From Thalassospira sp. HJ (lineage in GTDB: Bacteria > Pseudomonadota > Alphaproteobacteria > Rhodospirillales > Thalassospiraceae): a DNA stretch of 64,000 bases. A program made the position numbers and the translations under genes. Shown piece after piece: positions 17,321 through 25,430 of this stretch (within the stretch, counting starts at the first letter, position 1; every line of letters begins with the position of its first letter). The stretch is from assembly GCF_000948415.1 (NCBI RefSeq), contig NZ_JYII01000012.1:496001-560000 (forward strand), read 5' to 3'. Below the pieces are notes generated by a model. The model was not told where the DNA came from and did not search any database. It was given only the letters and a program-made list of their open reading frames with translations.

Positions 17321-17356
17321 AAAAGGGTGGGCGACGTTATGGAACCAACGCCGCCC
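17321..17356 (-). terminator. Probable terminator of the tRNA gene
   Basis: On the - strand GGGCG-CGTT pairs with AACG-CGCCC (one internal mismatch, 8-base loop), followed by ACCC and TTTT. It lies 36 bases beyond the encoded CCA. Confidence 0.6.
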
Positions 17357-17391
17357 TAAGTCTTCTCGTGCATAGATGACCAATAAATTGG

Positions 17392-17483
17392 TGGCGGTAG
17401 CGGTGGGATTCGAACCCACGGGGCGGTTCCAAACGCCCGCCTCATTATCAATGAGGTGCTTTAAACCACTCGGCCACGCTACC
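17392..17483 (-). tRNA. Class II, serine-type tRNA with GAU (isoleucine) anticodon
   Basis: 92 bases including an encoded CCA. The acceptor stem is 7 bp and perfect (GGTAGCG with CGCTACC), and the discriminator is G73. The D arm is GCCG-AGTGGTTTAA-AGC with a 12:23 C-A mismatch. The anticodon stem is 5 bp and perfect (CCTCA/TGAGG) with loop TTGATAA, hence anticodon GAU at plus bases 17447-17449. The long variable arm has a 5-bp stem (GGGCG/CGCCC), 8-base loop and one free base on each side, as in tRNA-Ser. The T arm is perfect with GTTCGAATC. G73, the V arm and the AGTGG D loop all point to seryl identity. The loop differs from a tRNA-Ser(GCU) loop by C35 to A. It has a promoter and terminator, so it looks like a working gene rather than a relic. 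Confidence 0.85.
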
Positions 17484-17507
17484 CATCTTGGACGTAGAAG
17501 TTTGAAT

Positions 17508-17536
17508 AGGCTAATTATTTTATTTTTCGCGGTCAA
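17508..17536 (-). promoter_or_regulatory. Sigma-70-like promoter of the tRNA
   Basis: On the - strand: TTGACC (plus 17536-17531), a 17-base AT-rich spacer, then TAGCCT (plus 17513-17508). Transcription would begin near 17501, leaving a leader of roughly 15-20 bases before the tRNA 5' end. Confidence 0.55.
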
Positions 17537-17581
17537 GTTGTACTTGAGGGTTGCCTGTTATTGGCTTGATGATCAGTCAGC

Positions 17582-17616
17582 AAAAAAAAGAACCGGCCGG
17601 GAAAGCCCGGCCGGTT
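17582..17616 (-). terminator. Intrinsic terminator of nrdJ
   Basis: 11-bp perfect stem (17591-17601 with 17606-17616), loop of four, followed on the - strand by CTTTTTTTT. It lies 38 bases after the nrdJ stop. Confidence 0.93.
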
Positions 17617-17653
17617 TGCTGATCAGATCAGGTGTTCGGTAGGGCCGGGACCC

Positions 17654-20600
17654 TTAGGAGCAACCGGTGGTCGCGCCACAAGAGTCACATTTGAGGCAAG
17701 TGCCGTTACGCACCAAGGTGAAGTTACCGCAATCCGGGCAACCGTCGCCTTCATAGCCTTTCATGCGGGCTTCGCGGATCTGGTCCATCTTGGCATCGGT
17801 TTTGGCGATGACTTCTTCGCTGGTGGACAGGATCGCTGCAGCCTCGGTCGTGGTGGTTCTGGTCACCGTGGTGGTGCTTGCCGTTTCCGGGGTATGGCTG
17901 TGGCCATGACCGTCGGTGCCGGTTGATTTCACCTCGAGAACGCGCTCCTCGGCCGGGGCGCCGCCATCAACAACATAGAGGTTGCGACGCACAAAGCCGG
18001 AAGATGCCACCTTGCGGATGGTTTCGATCGCCTGATCGCCAGCTTTCTCGGCGGTTTCGCCAAGGTCGCCTTCGGCAACACCTTCGCCAACCGCATCCGG
18101 CAGGATGTCGGACGGCTGAACGTGGGCGAGGTCGTTACGGCCAAGGTAGGAGATCGCCAGTTCGCGGAACATGTAATCAAGGATGGAAGTTGCCATCTTG
18201 ATCGCATCGTTGCCGGAAACCATGCCGGACGGCTCGAAGCGGGTGAAGGTGAAGGCTTCGACATATTCTTCGAGCGGCACGCCATACTGCAGGCCGATGG
18301 ACACTGCGATTGCGAAGTTGTTCATCAGCGAGCGGAAAGCAGCGCCTTCCTTGTGCATGTCGATGAAGATTTCACCAAGCTTGCCATCTTCGTATTCACC
18401 GGTACGGAGATATACCTTGTGACCGCCAACGGTGGCCTTCTGGGTGTAGCCTTTGCGGCGGCCCGGAAGGGAGCGACGGTCGCCACGAATGACGCGTTCG
18501 ATGATTTTCTCGACGATCTGCTCGGATGCCTGAGCTGCCTTGGCAGCGGTCGGCTGATCTGCGTAATCGTCTTCTTCGACCAATGCGGAGTTGAGCGGCT
18601 GGCTGAGTTTCGAGCCATCACGATAGAGCGCGTTGGCTTTGAGGCCCAGACGCCAGGACAGCATGTAAGCGTCTTTACAATCCTGGATGTTTGCGTTGCT
18701 CGGCATGTTGATGGTTTTGGAAATCGCACCCGAGATGAACGGCTGTGCCGCAGCCATCATGCGGATGTGGCTTTCAGCCGACAGGTAACGCTTGCCGATA
18801 CGGCCGCACGGGTTTGCGCAATCAAAGACCGGCAGGTCTTCTTCACGAAGATGCGGGGCCTGTTCGAGCGTCATCGAACCGCAAACATAGGTGTTGGCTG
18901 CTTCGATCTGCTTTTTGTCGAAACCGAGGGCCGCGAGCATGTTGAAGTCCATGCTGTTGATCGCCTTGGCATCGAGACCCAGCGTGTTGACACAGAAGTC
19001 ATCACCGAAGGTGTATTTGTTGAAGACGAATTTGATGTCAAATGCGTTCTTCAGGGCACCTTCAACCTTGGCAAGTGCTTCGTCGTCAAAGCCCTTGGCT
19101 TTCAGGTCTTCGTGCGAGATTGCCGGCGAACCAACCAGGGTGCCATGACCAACCGCGTATTTTTCAATGTCGCGGATCTGGTTTTCGGTGTAGCCGAGCG
19201 TTGCAAGTGCTACCGGAACGGTACGGTTGATGATCTTGAAGTAACCGCCGCCAGCAAGCTTTTTGAACTTCACGAGTGCGAAGTCCGGCTCGATACCGGT
19301 GGTGTCGCAATCCATGACCAGACCGATGGTGCCGGTCGGGGCGATAACGGTGGTCTGGGCGTTACGGTAGCCGTGCTTTTCACCAAGCTCGACCGCCTTG
19401 TCCCAGGCAGCGCGGGCTGCAACCGGAAGATCGGCATAGGGGCTGTCAGCAGCAACCAGCGGAACCGGGTTGATCGACAGGCCTTCATAGCCTTCCTGTT
19501 CGCCGTAAGCGGCACGGCGATGGTTGCGCATGACACGCAGCATTTCCTGTGCGTTGTTAGCATAACCCGGGAACGCACCCTGTTCGCTGGCCATTTCAGC
19601 CGAGGTCGCATAGGAAACGCCACACATGATGGCGGTCAGGGACGCACCAATCGCACGGCCTTCGTCGCTGTCATACGAGATACCCATGCTCATCAGCAGG
19701 CCGCCGATGTTGGCATAGCCAAGGCCAAGGGTACGGTAACGATAGGAAAGCTCGGCAATTCGGTCGGACGGGAACTGTGCCATCAGAACCGAGATTTCGA
19801 GAACAACGGTCCACAGACGGACAGCATGTTCGTATGCCTCGATATCGACGCCACCATCGTCAGAACGGAAGTTCATCAGGTTGAGCGATGCGAGGTTACA
19901 TGCGGTGTCATCAAGGAACATGTATTCCGAGCACGGGTTGGACGCGTTGATGCGACCCGAGTTCGGGCAGGTGTGCCATTCGTTGATCGTGGTGTCGTAC
20001 TGGATGCCCGGATCAGCACAGGCCCAAGCAGCTTCGCCAACTTTTTCCCACAGATCGCGAGCGGAAATGGTTTTGGCAACCTTGCCGTCGATGCGGCGGA
20101 TCAGTTCCCAGTCACCGTTATCGAGAACAGCCTGCAGGAAGTCGTTCGAGACACGAACAGAGTTGTTCGAGTTCTGACCGGAAACGGTCAGGTATGCCTC
20201 GGAGTCCCAATCGGTGTCATAGGTTTTGAAGCTGATTTCGGTGAAGCCCTGACGGGCGAATTCGATGATCTTGTTGATATAGGAATCCGGTATCATCACA
20301 GCGCGTGCGCCCAGCACAGCTTCTTTGAGCTGCGGGTTGGCGCGCGGCAGGAAGCGATCTTCGGAGTCCGCGGCACCGTCCCAGTTGGTGCAGGCAGCCA
20401 GAACCTGGGTCAGGTGCTTTTCAGCCAGTTTGGAACCAGCGACGAGGGCAGCAACTTTCTGCTCTTCGACGACTTTCCAGTTTACGTATTCTTCGATGTC
20501 CGGGTGGTCGATATCGACAACAACCATTTTCGCAGCACGGCGGGTGGTACCACCCGACTTGATCGCGCCAGCAGCACGGTCACCAATTTTCAGGAAGCTC

Positions 20601-21364
20601 ATCAGACCAGAAGAACGACCACCACCCGACAGGGTTTCGCCTTCGCCACGCACGTTGGAGAAGTTAGAACCGGTACCCGAACCGAATTTGAACAGACGTG
20701 CTTCACGGGTCCAGAGATCCATGATGCCGCCTTCGTTGACCAGGTCATCGGCAACGGACTGAATGAAGCAGGCATGCGGCTGCGGATGTTCGTACGCACT
20801 GGCCGATTTGGTCAGTTCGCCGGTTTTGTAATCAACATAGGAGTGACCCTGTGCCGGGCCATCAATACCATATGCCCAGTGCAGACCGGTGTTGAACCAC
20901 TGCGGAGAGTTCGGCGCACCCATCTGGTGGGAAAGCTGGTAGCGCATTTCATCAAAGAATGCCTGCGCATCGGATTCGGCATCAAAATAGCCGCCTTTCC
21001 AGCCCCAATAGGTCCAGGTGCCTGCCAGACGGTCAAAGACCTGGGTCGAGCTGGTTTCGCTGGTGTAGCGTTTTTCAGCCGGCATTTTGTCGAGCTTGGC
21101 GGTGTCAGCGGTCTGACGCCACAGCCAAGACGGAACGTCCTTTTCTTTTACCGGTTTGAGCGCAACCGGAACTCCGGCCTTACGGAAGTATTTCTGTGCC
21201 AGAACGTCACTCGCCACCTGCGACCAGGAGGAGGGCATATCAACGTCATTCATCTCAAAAACGACGGAACCATCCGGGTTTTTGATGACAGAAGAGGACT
21301 TACGAAATTCGATGTCGGCGTAAGGGCTGACACCTTCCTGAGTGAATTTTCTGGTGATCCGCAT
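17654..21364 (-). CDS. nrdJ: Adenosylcobalamin-dependent class II ribonucleotide reductase
   Basis: 1236 residues, the long alphaproteobacterial type. It makes deoxynucleotides from ribonucleotides with B12 instead of an oxygen-dependent iron cofactor, in the cytoplasm. The N-terminal region contains [20 protein letters not shown]. The barrel has [21 protein letters not shown] (active-site Cys and Glu) and [19 protein letters not shown]. There is a later domain around the [14 protein letters not shown] segment. The extreme C-terminus has a zinc-ribbon-like cluster ([21 protein letters not shown]) that probably carries the redox cysteines reloading the active site. Two NrdR boxes lie 220-270 bases upstream. 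It is followed by a strong terminator. Confidence 0.97.
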   Translation of the reverse strand: MRITRKFTQEGVSPYADIEFRKSSSVIKNPDGSVVFEMNDVDMPSSWSQVASDVLAQKYFRKAGVPVALKPVKEKDVPSWLWRQTADTAKLDKMPAEKRYTSETSSTQVFDRLAGTWTYWGWKGGYFDAESDAQAFFDEMRYQLSHQMGAPNSPQWFNTGLHWAYGIDGPAQGHSYVDYKTGELTKSASAYEHPQPHACFIQSVADDLVNEGGIMDLWTREARLFKFGSGTGSNFSNVRGEGETLSGGGRSSGLMSFLKIGDRAAGAIKSGGTTRRAAKMVVVDIDHPDIEEYVNWKVVEEQKVAALVAGSKLAEKHLTQVLAACTNWDGAADSEDRFLPRANPQLKEAVLGARAVMIPDSYINKIIEFARQGFTEISFKTYDTDWDSEAYLTVSGQNSNNSVRVSNDFLQAVLDNGDWELIRRIDGKVAKTISARDLWEKVGEAAWACADPGIQYDTTINEWHTCPNSGRINASNPCSEYMFLDDTACNLASLNLMNFRSDDGGVDIEAYEHAVRLWTVVLEISVLMAQFPSDRIAELSYRYRTLGLGYANIGGLLMSMGISYDSDEGRAIGASLTAIMCGVSYATSAEMASEQGAFPGYANNAQEMLRVMRNHRRAAYGEQEGYEGLSINPVPLVAADSPYADLPVAARAAWDKAVELGEKHGYRNAQTTVIAPTGTIGLVMDCDTTGIEPDFALVKFKKLAGGGYFKIINRTVPVALATLGYTENQIRDIEKYAVGHGTLVGSPAISHEDLKAKGFDDEALAKVEGALKNAFDIKFVFNKYTFGDDFCVNTLGLDAKAINSMDFNMLAALGFDKKQIEAANTYVCGSMTLEQAPHLREEDLPVFDCANPCGRIGKRYLSAESHIRMMAAAQPFISGAISKTINMPSNANIQDCKDAYMLSWRLGLKANALYRDGSKLSQPLNSALVEEDDYADQPTAAKAAQASEQIVEKIIERVIRGDRRSLPGRRKGYTQKATVGGHKVYLRTGEYEDGKLGEIFIDMHKEGAAFRSLMNNFAIAVSIGLQYGVPLEEYVEAFTFTRFEPSGMVSGNDAIKMATSILDYMFRELAISYLGRNDLAHVQPSDILPDAVGEGVAEGDLGETAEKAGDQAIETIRKVASSGFVRRNLYVVDGGAPAEERVLEVKSTGTDGHGHSHTPETASTTTVTRTTTTEAAAILSTSEEVIAKTDAKMDQIREARMKGYEGDGCPDCGNFTLVRNGTCLKCDSCGATTGCS

Positions 21365-21584
21365 GGTCTGCTCCGGTTGTGATCAGACGTGACAGGGCGC
21401 TTTCGGGTGATGCGCCAACATCGCCTGACTTTATATAGTTTGCTCAATGCTCTTGCGCTGCCCCTGACGCCGATATTTTCCGGCATTTCCAGAGCTTCGC
21501 AATTATGGGTATTCGGTGGTGTGGTCCCCCCTTGGAACCAGCCGGTCCGTGGGGAGGAATATAACGGCAAAATTTCGCCACAGT

Positions 21585-21600
21585 CCACTAATCTTTGTGG
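21585..21600. promoter_or_regulatory. NrdR box, proximal
   Basis: CCACTAATCTTTGTGG fits the outer positions of the NrdR consensus (acaCwAtATaTwGtgt). It lies 32 bp, centre to centre, from the second box, which is the three-turn spacing NrdR needs to bind a promoter. Confidence 0.75.
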
Positions 21601-21616
21601 TTGACAGTGATTTTTA

Positions 21617-21632
21617 CCACAACATCTAGTGG
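21617..21632. promoter_or_regulatory. NrdR box, distal
   Basis: CCACAACATCTAGTGG, the better match of the pair, with CwA...TwG and an AT centre. Together the two boxes indicate repression of nrdJ when dATP and ATP levels allow NrdR to bind. Confidence 0.78.
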
Positions 21633-22282
21633 GTCAGTTGCTGTCTTGCTGATTCGATGCTGGTGGGATTCTCGTTAACAATCTCTGAATCGGTCCGGAA
21701 GGCCCGGAAAACTGCGGCTTGTGTCGCAGTGTGATTGTGTGTCGGTCCTAAGACTCGGACTACATATTGTGTGGCAACGAGGTAAAGCCACACAACGCAG
21801 GATCAAGCTAACGCCGTTTTCATTCCATTTCCAGTGCGAAGCTGAAAACAGTGCGGCTCGTTGTTTTTCCTAGCATGGAAGCCAATGATAACAGTTTGAT
21901 ATTTATGTTAAAGTCTTCTTTTAAATGGTCGCGGAAATGCAGGGATAGCAAGGCTCCTGGCCTACTACATATATGGGGCGGTTTGTGGATAACGGGGTGG
22001 ATAAAGCCCCCAGATGTAGGGGTATCAAAGAGTCGTCGCCCCACAAGCAGTTGTGGGTTGTTTTGCAGGGCAATTTTCACCCCGTGATGGACACTGATCT
22101 GGTGATGCCAACATGAAGTGCGGATTTGTCTTGGGTAATGTCTGTAAGCAGGCCCTGAAACATTGACTTTCCACGAACATCACGACATATAAGTCACTTG
22201 ATTGGCAGGGATACCTACCATGTGCCCTGTGCCGCCTTCCCGAAATTTGGGCGGATACACCAGATCTGGAGAGAGACTCAAC
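21633..22282. other. Long intergenic region with DnaA-box-like sites and hairpins
   Basis: 650 bases between the nrdJ promoter and NDUFA12. It holds a 9-bp hairpin (21766-21774 with 21786-21794), a CTGCG/CGCAG hairpin near 21713-21730, and an AT-rich stretch at about 21880-21925. Two DnaA-box-like sites follow: 21984-21992 is the reverse complement of TTATCCACA, and 21996-22004 is one mismatch from it. It could be a regulatory region, an unrecognised small RNA, or both. I do not recognise 6S, SRP, RNase P RNA or a riboswitch in it. Confidence 0.5.
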
Positions 22283-22645
22283 ATGGCCACCGTCGGCACC
22301 CGTATTTATACCGCGCTGTTTGGCAAGCGCGTTGGCGAAGACCGTTTCGGCAATACCTATTACACCGAAAAGACTCCGGCAAAAGGTCGCCGCACCAAGC
22401 GTTGGGTTGTTTACAAAGGCGTGGTCGAAGGTTCGAAAGTTCCGGCTGAATGGCATGCATGGCTGCATTACACCGTTGATGCGCCGCTGTCTGACAAGGC
22501 CGAAGACCGTTATGACTGGCAGAAAGAGCATCTGCCGAACCTGACCGGCACCAAACATGCCTATCGCCCGAAAGGCCACGAATATAGTGGTGGCAAGCGT
22601 GCACCGGCGACCGGCGATTACCAGGCATGGTCGCCGGAAGGCTGA
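22283..22645 (+). CDS. Complex I accessory protein, NDUFA12 family
   Basis: 120 residues from the ATG at 22283 with GGAGAGAG 7-15 bases upstream. The family signature is GEDRFGNTYYTE...RRTKRWVVYKG, then VPAEWHAWLHYTVDAPL and the C-terminal HLPNLTGTKHAYRPKGH. NDUFA12 sits on the matrix/cytoplasmic arm of NADH:ubiquinone oxidoreductase next to the quinone channel. Outside mitochondria it is a mark of alphaproteobacteria. A GC-rich terminator follows. In many relatives the next genes are mlaD and a DUF2155 gene, as here, apart from the MITE in between. Confidence 0.95.
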   Translation: MATVGTRIYTALFGKRVGEDRFGNTYYTEKTPAKGRRTKRWVVYKGVVEGSKVPAEWHAWLHYTVDAPLSDKAEDRYDWQKEHLPNLTGTKHAYRPKGHEYSGGKRAPATGDYQAWSPEG

Positions 22646-22672
22646 TCAGACCCAAAGAATTCCGATAACAGG

Positions 22673-22696
22673 CGGGCGCGGGGCAACTCGCGCCCG
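22673..22696 (+). terminator. Terminator after the NDUFA12 gene
   Basis: CGGGCGCG and CGCGCCCG, 8 bp with an 8-base loop, followed by TTTGTGTTT. Confidence 0.75.
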
Positions 22697-22789
22697 TTTG
22701 TGTTTATGACGTGTTTTGTGTTTCGCAGTGCCCGTTTTGACCCGTTGTCGTTTGGGTGGTTGTTTTTCGGGTCGGGGCAATACAGTATA

Positions 22790-23052
22790 GGGTCAGAACC
22801 CATCAATTTGATTTGAATGGCAGACGTTATATTTGTGAAATCCAAGAAAAAGCCTGCAGGGCGGGCCTGTGTCCCGGCCAAGGGGTTTGACGTCGGAGTT
22901 TGCAAATATAACGTCTGTCCTTCGGATTCATCGGATTTGCACGGGCTACTTTGTCGTAAAACCTTGAAAGATAGAAATCTTCCTGCGATTTTACTCCGCG
23001 TATCCGCACAAATCCGATGAACCATTCAAACCAAATTGACGGGTCCTGACCC
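22790..23052. mobile_element. 263-bp MITE with 31-bp terminal inverted repeats, flanked by TA
   Basis: Terminal repeats 22790-22820 and 23022-23052 begin GGGTCAG and match at 28 of 31 positions. TA lies directly outside each end, as expected for a TA target duplication of the Tc1/mariner-IS630 type. Inside are two more exact inverted repeats: 15 bp (22821-22835 with 22903-22917) and 12 bp (22928-22939 with 23009-23020), so the whole element can fold into a long branched hairpin. No transposase is encoded; the short open frames inside are by-products. It lies 34 bases before mlaD and may change its expression. Confidence 0.8.
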
Positions 23053-23086
23053 TAAGTCTCAAAGAGATACAGAACGGATAAGGTCT

Positions 23087-23539
23087 ATGAGCAACAGACT
23101 GATTGAAACCATTGCCGGTGCTGCCGTGATCGCAGTTGCGGTCGGATTTGCGGCCTATTCCTATTCACGCGCCGGGATCAATACGGTGGAAGGCTATGAA
23201 ATCATGGCCAGCTTCAACCGGATTGACGGTCTTGTTGTGGGCAATGATGTCCGTGTTTCCGGGGTCAAGGTCGGCACGGTGACGGCACAGGAACTTGATC
23301 CCAATACCTATATGGCGGTTGTCAGAATGTCGGTGCAGCCGGATCTGGCGCTGCCGCTTGATAGTTCTGCCAAGATTGCATCCGATGGGTTGCTGGGCGG
23401 CAAGTTTGTCGCCCTTGAGCCGGGCGGGGATATCGACATGATCGAAGCCGGTGGCGAGATCGAGTTTACGCAAGGCTCGGTAAACCTTGAGGACCTGATT
23501 GGTCAGGTTATCTATTCCTCGACCAGCAGCGATAATTGA
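23087..23539 (+). CDS. mlaD: MlaD-like outer-membrane lipid transport substrate-binding protein
   Basis: 150 residues from the ATG at 23087, with AAGG upstream. One N-terminal membrane helix (ETIAGAAVIAVAVGFAAYSYS) anchors an MCE domain with the pattern FNRIDGLVVGNDVRVSGVKVGTV, ending in LEDLIGQVIYSS. MlaD hexamers carry phospholipid between the inner membrane ABC transporter and periplasmic MlaC. The other mla genes are not here. Location next to the NDUFA12 and DUF2155 genes is common in alphaproteobacteria. Confidence 0.9.
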   Translation: MSNRLIETIAGAAVIAVAVGFAAYSYSRAGINTVEGYEIMASFNRIDGLVVGNDVRVSGVKVGTVTAQELDPNTYMAVVRMSVQPDLALPLDSSAKIASDGLLGGKFVALEPGGDIDMIEAGGEIEFTQGSVNLEDLIGQVIYSSTSSDN

Positions 23540-23688
23540 TTGACCGGATGATCGTGGATGGCCGTCATTTTGGTCGGCCATGATTTTGCCCGGTTTGCGC
23601 ACCAAGGTGCGCTGCAGATACCAGATACGCCGCAAGGGCAGGGTAAGCTTACCGAATATCCGTCTTGCGCAGAATGTCGGAGCGGTTG

Positions 23689-23940
23689 ATGAAAAAGACC
23701 GAAAATGTTGATCATTTCCCCACCTGGCAGGCCAGCGATGGCTCGCCACTTTCATGCGTGGAAAAGATCAAGGTTCTCAATGACAATTTCGGCGAACTGC
23801 GCGAGATCATGCAGGATGCGCTTGAAGATGCGCTTCTGATGGGCTGTGACGAAGAACAGTTCCGCAATGTGATGCGCGATCTGGTGGCCGAACTGCACAA
23901 TCCGTATCATACCGACGATAAAAGCGACAAACAGGACTGA
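23689..23940 (+). CDS. Conserved small protein of unknown function
   Basis: 83 residues from the ATG at 23689, preceded by GGAG; an earlier TTG is less likely. It is acidic and mostly helical (CVEKIKVLNDNFGELREIMQDALEDALLMGCDEEQFRNVMRDLVAEL), with no signal peptide or membrane segment, so it is probably cytoplasmic. It ends 8 bases before the DUF2155 gene and follows mlaD on the same strand, which suggests one operon. I do not recognise a named family. Order and strand conservation with mlaD would be the best clue to its role. Confidence 0.7.
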   Translation: MKKTENVDHFPTWQASDGSPLSCVEKIKVLNDNFGELREIMQDALEDALLMGCDEEQFRNVMRDLVAELHNPYHTDDKSDKQD

Positions 23941-23948
23941 AGACCACA

Positions 23949-24398
23949 ATGAAACGATCCTTTGCGATTGCCGCGATTTGTTCGACATGTGCAATGATCG
24001 GAACAGCGTCTTCGGCGCTTGATTATCGCCCGGCCCCGATTGCCCAGCTGCAGGGGCTTGATAAAATCACTGCCCGGATTTCGACCTTTGAAGTGCCGGT
24101 AGGACAGGTCACGCGGTTTGGTACACTCGAAATTCGGGTCGATGCCTGTTACCGAACCCCACCGGAAGAGCGCCCGGAAAGTGCGACCTTCCTTGATATT
24201 GCCGACATTCGTGATGATGGCAATGCGACGCGCGCCCCGCTGTTTTCGGGTTGGATGTTTGCATCAAGCCCGGGTTTGTCAGCGCTTGAACATCCTGTCT
24301 ATGATGTGTGGCTTAAGGAATGCCTTGATCCGGCCAATGCCCAGAGCGAAGGCGGCGAATCCGCACCGCAAGGTCAGGCCGCACCGGAACAGCCATAA
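23949..24398 (+). CDS. DUF2155 periplasmic protein
   Basis: 149 residues. Signal peptide about 1-22 (AAICSTCAMIGTASS). The DUF2155 core is LQGLDKITARISTFEVPVGQVTRFGTLEIRVDACYRTPPEERPES, then LFSGWMFASSPGLSALEHPVYDVWLKEC. The two core cysteines could pair. The C-terminal tail is Gln/Pro/Glu-rich and probably disordered. The function is unknown; in alphaproteobacteria the gene accompanies mlaD and NDUFA12, hinting at envelope or membrane biogenesis. A clear terminator follows. Confidence 0.9.
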   Translation: MKRSFAIAAICSTCAMIGTASSALDYRPAPIAQLQGLDKITARISTFEVPVGQVTRFGTLEIRVDACYRTPPEERPESATFLDIADIRDDGNATRAPLFSGWMFASSPGLSALEHPVYDVWLKECLDPANAQSEGGESAPQGQAAPEQP

Positions 24399-24710
24399 GG
24401 TCGGCCCAACGCGGACCCGGCCCGGATTGGAAACAAGCTGATCGCAATTGCGGTCAGCTTTTTTGTTGGGTGGGTCGTGCCGAATACCGACAAATGGCGG
24501 AAAACTCTTATCTGCATGGTCAGTGGGAGCAGGGTGATTGGGCCCAAATTGTCAAGAATATGGCAGATGTTTTTGTGATTGTTTCTATATGCGAAAATAT
24601 ATGTTGCGGTTTCGCTGGCTTGAGGGGAAGCAGTGTGCCTGTCATCCTCGGTTCACGATTTATTGCGGTGCAGCGTTTGCCTGCACCTTGTGAACATGAG
24701 GGAAATTAAA
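24399..24710. other. Intergenic region with terminator
   Basis: 312 bases. An intrinsic terminator (24435-24445 with 24450-24460, loop AATT, then TTTTTT) ends the mlaD-DUF2155 transcript. The rest is AT-rich and presumably contains the yceI promoter; no gene was seen. Confidence 0.6.
24435..24464 (+). terminator. Intrinsic terminator after the DUF2155 gene
   Basis: 11-bp stem with one G-T pair and loop AATT, followed by six T. Confidence 0.9.
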
Positions 24711-25304
24711 ATGTTTAAGTCGATTAAAAAAGCCGGCGTTGCGCTGGCAGTTGCTGCTGGTCTTTCGGGTGCGGCTTTCTCCGCCCAGGCGGCAGACACC
24801 TATACGCTTGATCCGTCCCACACCAGCGTCATCTTCATCGTCAACCACCTTGGCTTCTCGAACTTCCAGGGTCGTTTTGGCGGCACCACCGGTGAGCTGA
24901 CCCTTGATCGTGAAAATCCGGCAGCGTCTTCGGCGACCATCACCATTGATCTCAACCAGATCGACACCGGTGTTGAAGCGCTTGATAACCACATGAAGAC
25001 CGCTGATTTCTTCAATGTTGAAAGCTTCCCGACCGCGACGTTTACCAGCACCTCGGTTGAGCTGGTTGGTGACAATGCCGCGACCGTCACCGGTAACCTG
25101 AGCTTCCTTGGCGAAACCAAGCCGCTGGTTCTTGACGTCACCCTGACCGGTGAAGGTCAGCACCCGATGACTGGCGACGAAGTTGTCGGCTTCTCGGCGA
25201 CCGGTACCGTGACCCGTTCTGAATACGGCATGAACTACCTTGTCGGTGGCGTTGGCGACGACGTTGCTCTGCAGATCTCTTCCGAGTTCGCAAAGCAGAA
25301 ATAA
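24711..25304 (+). CDS. YceI-family periplasmic lipocalin-like protein (first copy)
   Basis: 197 residues from the ATG at 24711 with GAGGGA upstream. The signal peptide ends SAQA-ADT. The mature protein is a YceI barrel: YTLDPSHTSVIFIVNHLGFSNFQGRFGG, then FNVESFPTATFTSTSVE and GFSATGTVTRSEYGMNYL. YceI proteins bind isoprenoid or other hydrophobic molecules in the periplasm and are often induced by pH or osmotic stress. A cytochrome b561 gene and a second, diverged yceI follow, an arrangement also seen elsewhere. Confidence 0.93.
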   Translation: MFKSIKKAGVALAVAAGLSGAAFSAQAADTYTLDPSHTSVIFIVNHLGFSNFQGRFGGTTGELTLDRENPAASSATITIDLNQIDTGVEALDNHMKTADFFNVESFPTATFTSTSVELVGDNAATVTGNLSFLGETKPLVLDVTLTGEGQHPMTGDEVVGFSATGTVTRSEYGMNYLVGGVGDDVALQISSEFAKQK

Positions 25305-25326
25305 TCGGCCTGTTGTCGATTTCTGG

Positions 25327-25408
25327 TGTGCGCTGTGGTCAATGTGTTGCAGCGCACATCATATTTCAGGCCCGGTGAAGATTGGGCAGGACCCGGTGCA
25401 AATCCGGG
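25327..25408 (+). promoter_or_regulatory. Structured leader before the cytochrome b561 gene
   Basis: Two hairpins lie in the 126-base gap: 9 bp (25327-25335 with 25350-25358) and CCCGG-TGCAAAT-CCGGG (25392-25408). The second, in its GGTGCAAATCCGGG context, looks like part of a cobalamin riboswitch, but the rest of that consensus is missing. It ends directly before the ribosome site GAGGGA. It could be a terminator or translational control structure. Confidence 0.35.
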
Positions 25409-25430
25409 CTGGCAGTGAGGGAAGCCGGTT

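Noticed and set aside
17392-17483. Ordinary tRNA-Ile(GAU) or tRNA-Leu
   Set aside because: tRNA-Ile has no long variable arm, and the V-arm spacing, D loop and G73 fit Ser rather than Leu or Tyr.
17246-17536. 96-codon open frame across the tRNA gene
   Set aside because: It lies over a clear tRNA with promoter and terminator, so it is not coding.
18122-21382. Very long open frame antisense to nrdJ
   Set aside because: A shadow of the high-GC codon pattern of nrdJ; no family similarity and no ribosome site.
21640-21830. 6S, SRP or RNase P RNA
   Set aside because: The conserved cores of those RNAs are missing, so only an unassigned structured stretch is reported.
17654-22282. Adenosylcobalamin riboswitch for nrdJ
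   Set aside because: No B12-box or core consensus upstream; NrdR boxes explain control better.
22817-23020. 67-codon open frame inside the MITE
   Set aside because: Made by the inverted repeats of the element; no transposase features.
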